Below are positions 56,481 to 64,000 of a DNA stretch of 64,000 nucleotides, piece after piece. The position numbers and the translations under genes are program-made. The first letter of the stretch is position 1. The number at the start of each line of letters is the position of its first letter. The DNA comes from Aplectana chamaeleonis (taxonomy: Eukaryota; Nematoda; Chromadorea; Rhabditida; Cosmocercidae). The DNA is taken from contig JAPDOI010000272.1 of NCBI GenBank assembly GCA_029168955.1, positions 620,001 through 684,000 on the forward strand, read 5' to 3'. The notes beneath the pieces were generated by a model, which saw only the letters and a program-made list of their open reading frames with translations, ran no database searches and was not told the DNA's origin.

Positions 56481-56696
56481 AACGGGTCCGACCGCAGATT
56501 TCTGTCGGGTCAAACCCCTTTAAGTTTCCGTCCCTCACTGCTTCTAACTGAGACGACGTGGGGGAGAAGTAAAATGTATTCTCCCCCACGTCTTCTCACT
56601 TGGGTGTACGCGGAGGAACAATGCTAAAGGGTCCGACCCAACAGAAATCTGAGGATGGACTCCGTTCGAGCTGGGGTCGGACCCGGCGAATGTCTG
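56481..56696. repeat. Nested hairpin, small foldback
   Basis: The inner stem is GACGTGGGGGAGAA with its perfect complement TTCTCCCCCACGTC around a 10-nt loop (about 56552-56592). The outer arms GGGTCCGACCGCAG and CAGATTTCTGT pair imperfectly with ACAGAAATCTG and GGTCGGACCC on the far side. It is probably a short foldback MITE; the ends were not fixed. Confidence 0.6.
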
Positions 56697-57309
56697 ATTA
56701 GTGCTGTCTATTTTCACCTATTTCAAAGGCATCGATAAAGAGTGTTCTTGTTTCTAGTAGAATTCGGAAGCCTAGGAGACTACTGTAGGACTCCTTCAAA
56801 AAAAAACGCCGCTGAAATTGCTGTGAAACTGCTGTTCTCGAAGCCTGAACCAACCCTAACAAGAATGTCATATCAAATTCACCCTTTCTATGCCTAAGAG
56901 AATTTTTGAAGTCATTGCTAAAGATGGTGGACCTATATCGTACTAGATTTTATTGTTTGTTCACGTTTTGTTCAATAAGTATTTGTTTTCGCAGGGTGAG
57001 CCTATCATTTCTGAACGGTGAAAAAAAACGAGAATTTACCTTAAAATCGTTCAAAATCATGGAGTATTCATAAGATTGAGTAAGCAGAGGTTTTTTGAAC
57101 TACTGAATTTAATGGTAAACAGTATGGATCGCCAAACTGTAAAGCGTTTTGAAAACCTTGATTTTTAAGGAAAAGTCTATCATTTCTGAACGCACTGTAG
57201 TAGACCACATCCTTTTCCAGAATAAAAATATATAAACATCGAATTCTGAAAATAATGGTGTATATATAATTGACGAAATAAGTCTCATTTGATAAGACAC
57301 TGTCAACTA
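56697..57309. other. No gene recognised
   Basis: The sequence is AT-rich with short frames only. Two copies of GTCTATCATTTCTGAACG/GCCTATCATTTCTGAACG (about 57000-57020 and 57175-57195) suggest a decayed tandem or dispersed repeat. Confidence 0.4.
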
Positions 57310-57778
57310 TTAAAGGCAGTGTTCACGATAAATCATGAATTTTCAGTTTTTTTGTTGATTATGATAGGTTAAGAGCTTACTGTAGCAGTAGCGTCAGGAA
57401 GAACTGCAGAAAGTGACGAGAAAGCACTGTTTTTTTTTGAAAGCAGGACCTCTTGTGTGACGTCATATTGTTGAGATTGTAAAGATTGACCGGTGTGAAG
57501 GAATGAAGTCATTTCAGGTGATAACGTGATACACCTTACCCACTTCTACTTATCGAAGCCATTACCATTCCTGACCGGCTGTTTACGTGTTCAAGCTTCT
57601 TCAGAATGGATTAGTTTGGGAGGCGGGGTGGCCCAATGGGTTGACTGGCCCACGCGATTTTCACTCACTTCCCGAGAGTTTTTCGAGATTCTCTTTTCAC
57701 TGTTTTCATCGGTAGGACCCAAAGCTCACGTTTCTGTGAAAAAACTAGAGATGCTTCCATCGTCAGCACTGCCTTTGA
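57310..57778. mobile_element. TTAA-type MITE, group T7
   Basis: Starts TTAA+AGGCAGTGTTCACGAT; the right end reads ATCGTCAGCACTGCCT+TTGA. The right half has GGGGTGGCCCAATGGG and GGCCCACGCGATTTTC, as in 6012-6605. The 128-codon plus-strand frame at 57526-57912 is a product of this element plus its flank. Confidence 0.8.
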
Positions 57779-57929
57779 GTTGGGTGCCCTGGAGTTGTTG
57801 GATAAGAAAGCAATGCAGAATTGATATTTTTGAAGAATTCCGAGCTACCTCCAATAAAGAAATTCCACTGGTATACTTTGTCGCAGTCATGAGCAACGGT
57901 CATGACATTTAGCACAAATCGTGGCGGGA

Positions 57930-58985
57930 TCAGCATGGGAGCGACGGCACTGGCCGTCGAAGGAACAGTTGTCGCGTGTTCGTCGCAGCGACGCGTCGCA
58001 AATTGCTGAAATACTGCAAAAGTGCCTATGCCTGTCGTTGTCGCTGTCGCTGTCGCTTTGCAACGCACTGCGGCAGTGACAGATTTAAAGGGCGGGAGGC
58101 GGTCGCTTTCGCTGTGTAAAGCGAAGCGACCGTGTGTCGCAGAAGTTTACCATTGGCCTAAGGCGTCTTCCAGAGTTCGTCCGCTGTGCGCTGCGATCGT
58201 GTGCACGGCGACGCGACAAATGCGTCGCTGTGGAAATCGTAGGCCTTGAGAGCGTGATTACCCAATCGCAAAAGTTGGCGATCACGCACTTCTACGTGCA
58301 CATTCGAAGCCAAATTCTCGTCTGCCGCGTACTCACGAAAATTTCACATCAGGAGGTTTTTTTTGGATTGCTCCATTCCTATAAATGCTTCGCATCAAAT
58401 GGTTCCCTACAATTCATTGGCCACGCTTACGAGAGCAGCGGATTACGAAGATTTGTCAATCCATCTGAACCTGACGTGATCCACGACAGCGGAGCCGAAA
58501 AGTTGGACCCAAGGTATAAGCGCAAAATTAAAAAACGGTTTTGAACACTTTGGTAACTAAAGCTGTAGAAGGACTCGACTTTCCGCGATGTGAATCAATA
58601 CCTGGGCAGTCGACGATGAACGCAAGCTACCTGAAAAAGCAGAACTAATTAAAAACAGAAACAACGGGGAAAATAGTGGAATTTGAGTGAGGGCACATGA
58701 AGCAATCGCAGCGACCGTGCACTGCACTGCGAGGCGATCTGGAAATATCAGTCGCCCAATCGCGCGATTTCAACTACTTTTCTCGCAATCTTGTCTGAAA
58801 GGTCTGCGACCTGATCGCGCGATGCGACCAGATCAATACGCAAGGTTTTCATTCGGTCGCGTTGCAGAGCGATCGAACTCTGAATTAGGTCTAAAGGGCG
58901 GAAGCTCCGCGACAAGCGGTCGCTGTCGCTGTGCAGAGCGACGCGACCGCTTGTCGCAAAACTATACCATTGGCCTATGAGGAGG
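57930..58985. repeat. GTCGC-rich region with two hairpin repeats
   Basis: Two related hairpins occur. One is at about 58085-58163 (TAAAGGGCGGGAGGCGGTCG to ACCATTGGCCTAAGG) and one at about 58885-58978 (TAAAGGGCGGAAGC to ACCATTGGCCTATG). The second has a near-perfect stem, GCGACAAGCGGTCGC with its complement. The surrounding sequence is dense in GTCGC, TCGCTGTCGCTG and GCGACGCG. The 136-codon plus-strand frame at 58134-58544 starts inside a hairpin. Its second half is more protein-like (IGHAYESSGLRRFVNPSEP) but has no domain. Confidence 0.55.
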
Positions 58986-59055
58986 GCAGGGAGTTGCACC
59001 GCGTTCTACATGCGAAGCGTCGAGCCAGAGGTGACCCCAAAAACATGTCGTCCCC

Positions 59056-59527
59056 TTAAAGGCAGTGTTCACGATGATTTTCAGTTCCGAGTTTTTCACA
59101 TAAAAAAAGCGTTGGCCTCCAAGTGTTACCAAGATTACGAAGAATTGGCGAGAAACGCATTACGCATTAAAACGTCCTATTTCAGTGACATTATTCTATA
59201 ACATGGACTAGTTCTCCGTTTGGATGAACATGTTCATGGTGGTTGTCACCGATGGAAAATTGCATCAATTGAAAATAGAAGAATATTTCACGCAAAGCAG
59301 GATTAGTTAGGGTCCAAAGGAAAGAACGAAGCATTAGAGAGTAGAGAATTCATTGTCTGAACGAACAGTTCCTGTGAGAGTAAAATGGCGGGGTGAGAGG
59401 GAAGGATTTCGTGCCCTTCTCGTCCGTTTTTCTCAGTTTCTCCGTCATTTCAGTTCTACCCGGGGGTCAATTAATCGATTTCGCGATTAATCTCAAAATT
59501 GAAGATTGTCGTTAACACTGCCTTCAA
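59056..59527. mobile_element. TTAA-type MITE, group T9
   Basis: Starts TTAA+AGGCAGTGTTCACGAT and ends GTCGTTAACACTGCCT+TCAA. It shares GATTTTC, AGTTTTTCAC, TGAACATGTTCATGG and TTAGTTAGGGTCC with the copy 140 bp downstream. Confidence 0.84.
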
Positions 59528-59669
59528 TGTTGGGACGCAACCTCACTACACACAGCAAACCCCTCGCCTAACAGCTGTTTTTCAATTTCCTCCTCATCCG
59601 AAACAGCTTTAATTATTCAGCAATTAATTAGCTGTCAAGGATAAACTAAAAAGATAGTTGTGATAGAAG

Positions 59670-60162
59670 TTAAAGGCAGTGTTCATGATGATTTTCGTTC
59701 TCGAGTTTTCCACTCAAAACAATGCGTTGGCTACCAACTATTACGAAAATTACGAAGAAACGGCGAGAAACGCACTGAATCGTCTTATTTCAGTGACATT
59801 ATTCTTTGGCCTGGTCTAGTTGTCCGGTTGGATGAACATGTTCACGGAGGTTGTCACCGGTGAAAAATGGGTCTAATAAAAAATGTAAGAATATTTTTGG
59901 CAAAACAGTATTAGTTAGGGTCCGAAGAAAAGAACGGAACAACACAAAATAGAGATTTTAATAGACGGGCCCACTAAAGAAGTCATTGACACAACAAACA
60001 GTTCCACTGAGAGTAAAGAAGCGTGGTGAGAGTAGAGTTTTGCGTGCCCTTCTGGCCCGTTTTTCTCGGTTTCTCCGTAATTTCAGTTCTACTCGGAAGC
60101 CAAACAATCTATTTAGCGAATAATCTCAAAATCGAAGATTATCGTAAACACTGCACGATTGA
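59670..60162. mobile_element. TTAA-type MITE, group T9, second in direct order
   Basis: Starts TTAA+AGGCAGTGTTCATGAT. The right end ATCGTAAACACTGCACGA+TTGA is mutated. Same orientation and nearly the same interior as 59056-59527. The 143-bp spacer has no repeat that I recognise. Confidence 0.8.
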
Positions 60163-62331
60163 AATATTTAAACAAAAACAGTTAAGCGGGGAGTTCACCG
60201 TGCGTCGTGAGGTTGCATCCTTACGAAATGGGGACGGCATGTTTCTAGGGCCACCTCTGGCTCTACCTGTAAAACACGGAGCGGTTCCCTGCCCTCCTCA
60301 TACGCGTTCATGCATACCGCCCCTTATGCTATAATCTAGTCTCCTTAGGGTTCAAATGTTCTATGGATTAAAGCAGCCCCGTTGGATAGAAAGAAGGGAA
60401 CGAGGGGGGTTTGAGATTAAGAGGCTCAAAAGTCTCTCCACATTTTGTGTAGAAATCGAGTTTTTCAGGTGGCGTTAAAAGCTGTTAGATATCCTCTGTT
60501 CCGGACCCAAATTTATTTCCTTTCTTCGTGTGCGTCTGCGCTCGTATGGTGCATCTCCTTCTCCCCACACTTTCCCGCTGTCTCTACCCTCGCTCCGCAC
60601 GGGCGCGCGAAGGAACATAGTAAATTTGGCTCCTAATCAGAAGATAGATAAAGTGTAGTGCTTTCGAAGGGTATACATCAAAAGATCACGGAGAGACAAG
60701 GGAAATTCTCTGCTATTTGGTACAGCTAATATGTTCTATATTTGATCTTTTACGCTCTCCCGATAGAGCACGGGGCCAACCTTCGCTTCGATTCAAAATA
60801 TGTTTATCCGTGGAAGTGAAGACATTATGACATTCCTGTCTGTTGCCCTCCATCATCATTCTTTGGACTGCTAGCAGGCATCAGAAGCAGACAACATCAT
60901 ATGAACCCTAGAGAAACACGTGTTTTCAAAAGTCACGCGGGGTACACCCCAACTCCGCATGACCCTCGGCGCTCCATCTCTTGCGAAGTTGCAAATATTG
61001 TTATTTTCACATCAGACAACCATTCTCGCACTTTGTTCTGACTGCTGCTAATCAACCGCACAACTCATCATCTCTATTTTGAGTTTTGTCCTTTCTTCCC
61101 TCATGCAGATGTTAGGATTTCTACCACATAACAGCATCTCCCGATTAGTGTATTATTCAGGAAATCGATACATTATTAAATCAGTGCATTCGAATCCGTG
61201 CGTCGTTATTCATGCAGCATGCTTCGTTTCACATTCCCTTTTTTCTGTGCGTTTCAGCTCATCCAGTTTTCGCCAGCCATCACCAGAGAAACTTGTCCGG
61301 AGGCAACTGTTCGCTAGGTTAGTTACATGTGTTGTTTTTGTGTCTTCCCTTTCTACTTCTTTCTCGTCCTCTTCTTCCTCCTTAGTGTTGCATGTTTGCG
61401 GAAGGGGAACCCCTTCTCCGTATCGAGAATGGGCAAATTCCTTTGAGAGTGGAGAACATTGACCCGATAGCTGTTGATAAGGTTATCATTTCCTGTCAAC
61501 TAATCTGAGTTGTGGTCCCATTCGAGGTCACTAATCAGAGAATGTATTGCCAGCTCCTATATTAATATACAATCTCAACTGGTTAGAAGAGGAAATACTC
61601 TATCGTAAGACGCATTCTTAATTAGTTTTTGATCGCAGGAAATGATCGAGTTTTCGAAAAAAACGCGGGTACGAATAATAGAGAAGCTTCAACCTTTCAG
61701 AAAAATAAACCTCTATTCTCAGGGAATTAGAATTGGAAAATGTCGGAAGGGACATTATTGTTTCCGAGGAAAGACAGAATGAGAGAGTTATCTAATCTGG
61801 CGCCAGCGAGATTCCCTTTGGCTGGTCAAACGCTATTCAAATGCAAATCGCAAGCTTGAGATCTGCTTCCATCGCCAAGTCTAGAGAATTTCGCATTTCC
61901 TACATATAGCGAAGTCGAGCACGTCACCCATGTGTGTCCGTGATCTAATGGTCGCGAACTCGAACGCGATATTATACTGAACTGGTGGGATAATCTGGTA
62001 CAGTATGGAGAAACTGTGTTTATAGAAGCCTTGTAATCATTTTTGAAATTGAATTCAACTCTGCAGTTTATCAACACAGCTGGGCGCATAATCGAGACCG
62101 CTATTCTCAGAAAAGTATCCTGACATTTGTAAACATCTGCGGAATCAAAGTAGGAATTTCGGGAGCAGTTTCGGAAAACTAACTATCCGTACAGCACGGA
62201 ACACTTGGAAAGAGTCCCGAGCGGAAAGAGGAGGTGGGTACTTTTGGAGACAATCTATGTAGTGTTACTGCTGAGGGAAACTGAGATTGCTGGAGAAGCA
62301 GGCTCTGCAGTGATTTGTGGAAACCTTATAG
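60163..62331. other. No confident gene
   Basis: The longest frame, 61079-61462 (plus, 127 codons), has a serine-rich tail from T/C-rich sequence and no domain. Another at 60023-60334 overlaps the T9 MITE. A GATCTAATGGTCGCGAACTC stretch near 61942 looks vaguely like a tRNA D-arm, but no arms pair properly. Nothing else could be assigned. Confidence 0.35.
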
Positions 62332-63165
62332 TTAGTTCGTAGAGAATTTTGACTCGATCATGCGTAGGACAATTGGAAAAGGTTCATACGTTGTTGAGAC
62401 AAGAAGGACCAGCTCCACAGAAAATTCGCGACAGCTTGGGGCAGATTTTTCAACGATATTATATAAATTTGAGAGGAGACATGCTCCGAATCTCAGAATA
62501 ATGAAGTCTATTGTGATGCGTTCGTAGGGATTTTTCACGAAATTCCAGGCAGATTGAGACATTTCCGTTCTAACTGCTGCAACTTGTTGGGAGGTGATAG
62601 ATTGCATTCCCCACAGGGCAATTTTGGTGAGAATCAAATAGGACTGGTGATGACGTCAAGAACGAGTTTTGCGCGGGTTCCCCAAAGGAAGGGGCGGCGT
62701 TGTTTTTGGACCAATAAGTGCATATCAGGTGAAAATGATGATGGTGTAACCCGACGGAAGCAAACCTTTTTTCGCAACATGACATCATCTCGTTTCAGTC
62801 ATCGGCCTGCATTTGCTCCACGCGTTAGTGACACATAGATTTCATCTTCAACGGCATCAGTAGCCTGAAATTAAGCGGCGTTGCCATGTCCCGAATAGAT
62901 TTATAATGAAAGTTTAATGACATCATTCCCCTATCTCTGTAAGTTAGAATGGAGATATTCTGAAGTGTGGGACAGATAATCTTGAAAGTGGGTAGGTAAT
63001 GACCAGGAACCCGAATTGGACATGTTAAGAAGTAGAAACAATTAAAAGAGCTCGCTAGTGCCAATCCACATGCCAAACAATGTCGAAGTGCCACAAAGTG
63101 GTTGGGGATCCCCAACAATGTCGGGATTTCGAACAGCCTCATAGAACGCGGAAGTGATAAACGTC
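62332..63165 (-). pseudogene. Possible serpentine chemoreceptor remnant
   Basis: Minus strand. One frame from about 63165 reads FLVYAIVTFITSAFYEAV then GDPQPLCGTSTLFGMWIG up to a TAA. This resembles a second membrane helix, an outer loop with the conserved Cys, and the start of a third helix of a nematode seven-helix receptor. After an unresolved middle part, a 101-codon block (62637-62332) reads IDFIILRFGACLLSNLYNIV then FSVELVLLVSTTYEPFPIVL. That would fit helices six and seven, with a T-Y-x-P-F-P motif where a GPCR would have its terminal helix signature, and a short tail. The first helix is not found, there is an internal stop and no clear splice chain, so a decayed gene is more likely than a working one. 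The family call is inference from hydropathy and motif order. Confidence 0.3.
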
Positions 63166-63402
63166 ACAATTGCGTAAACTAGGAACTACAAGTGCACAAT
63201 TCTCCAGTAATCAACCAAAACATATGAGAGGGCAGTACTTATGTTTGTGCACCACTAGGGCATCCTCTAGTACTCCCATCGGTGACGGACGACGAAGTAC
63301 GTCCAGTTCAGGCAAACACGTACTCTGTTCCAGTTGTTCCAACTGTCCATCAGAGCTGGGGGAAGTCCGGTTGTATCGTAGCATCTTGACCCCGTAGCGA
63401 CG

Positions 63403-63480
63403 CGGCGTCACACGGCTAGGTCGCGAACGAGTTACCCTCCGCGATACGAGATTCGAATCTTAAAGGACGCGCAGACCCTG
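63403..63480 (+). repeat. tRNA-like/SINE head
   Basis: A D-arm-like CACGGCTAGGTCGCG is followed by GAGTTACCCTCCGCG and a box B-like GAGATTCGAATCTTAAAGG. The spacing suits a pol III internal promoter, but box A is weak and the acceptor stem does not close, so it is probably a SINE head or a tRNA relic. Confidence 0.4.
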
Positions 63481-63516
63481 TTTACTGCAATATTATTCTT
63501 AACACACTATTCTGAG

Positions 63517-63640
63517 TGATATTCACTGTTTATCTGGTCTTCATCTACGTGTCTTACTGATATTCACTATTATTCTAGTCTTCGTCTACGTTTCTAACTG
63601 ATATTCACTATTATTCTAGTCTTGGTCTACGTTTCCGTCC
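63517..63640. repeat. 46-bp tandem repeat, about 2.7 units
   Basis: Units of the form TGATATTCACTATTATTCTA then GTCTTCGTCTACGTTTCTAAC repeat almost exactly three times. The first unit is the most diverged. No coding role is apparent. Confidence 0.85.
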
Positions 63641-64000
63641 AAGCCGTGCTTTTCTAGACATTTTGCGAATAAATTCCCGTTCTCTAAAACGTGTATTTTA
63701 TCGTAGAAAATTAGAAAAGGGCTAGCGCTCCTTCACCTTTAGGTTTAGCAGCAGCTTAGGAACCAGCTAGAGTTCGTAATAGGTTTCTTGCATTTTCGAA
63801 ATAGAATTAAATGGAACATTAGTTAATTCTTCCAAATGTAATGTTTTGCGGATATTTGTGGATAATTATTGATAATAGTGATGCTTCAAAGCCTCTATTT
63901 TTTCAACTATTTCGGGATTGAATTTTGTAATCAACTTGAGTTTCTTTTTTTGTCCAAGCTAGAAAAGGAGGGAAAGGGCGTTGATTAAGGTGATTTTGTA
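63641..64000. other. Nothing recognised
   Basis: The window ends in AT-rich sequence without an open frame of note. An AATAAA string lies at 63668-63673 (GCGAATAAATTCCCG) without a matching gene. Confidence 0.4.

Noticed and set aside
57526..57912. 128-codon plus-strand frame near 57.5 kb
   Set aside because: Its middle matches the T7 MITE block seen in three other non-coding copies.

Overview
This window reads as eukaryotic, most likely from a clade V (rhabditid/strongylid) nematode. The signs are CR1-type LINE fragments of the kind common in nematodes, several kinds of tRNA-derived SINE-like repeat (one with a tail I recall from hookworm-type genomes), TTTTCAG-style 3' splice sites next to the few protein-like open frames, and many small palindromic elements. 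The genus is inference. There is no bacterial gene organisation, rRNA operon or confident intact host gene. Most open frames are chance frames inside repeats.

The bulk is mobile-element sequence. The dominant class is about 380-600 bp MITEs that begin AGGCA and are flanked by TTAA. At least seven internal-sequence groups can be separated and more than 20 copies placed: 3.1-4.2, 6.0-7.7, 16.0-16.5, 17.5-18.0, 21.8-23.7, 24.0-24.4, 26.6-27.2, 28.1-28.5, 30.7-35.9, 40.8-41.3, 45.7-46.2, 47.6-48.0, 51.7-52.2, 57.3-57.8 and 59.1-60.2 kb. They often sit end to end sharing one TTAA, including a run of three at 6.0-7.7 kb. The TTAA duplication fits the piggyBac or Kolobok superfamilies.

Other layers are: (a) a 5'-truncated CR1 LINE at 16.6-21.75 kb, split by a TTAA MITE and by a 2.7-kb terminal-inverted-repeat element; both breaks can be closed at target duplications with the reverse transcriptase frame kept; (b) four hAT-like elements at 9.61-10.74, 9.93-10.03, 27.60-29.44 and 47.06-49.95 kb with CAG(G/A)G-type ends and 8-bp duplications; (c) Tc1/mariner-like and PIF/Harbinger-like foldback MITEs at 40.2, 26.9 and 37.1 kb; (d) foldback elements at 24.87-25.50 and 48.92-49.64 kb whose arrays differ but whose cores are similar; (e) an inverted-arm plus satellite repeat at 13.0-14.0 and 54.4-55.9 kb, with five near-identical 145-bp units in the second copy.

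Host-gene candidates are weak and all on the minus strand: a spliced frame at 51.4-52.5 kb broken by a TTAA MITE, a two-exon frame at 44.5-45.3 kb, a serpentine-receptor-like remnant at 62.3-63.2 kb, and a single exon-like frame at 33.6-33.8 kb. The remaining stretches, mainly 1-2.7, 4.2-6.0, 7.7-9.5, 35.9-39.1, 41.3-44.5, 50.3-51.3, 52.6-54.3 and 60.2-62.3 kb, look like decayed repeats or intergenic DNA.
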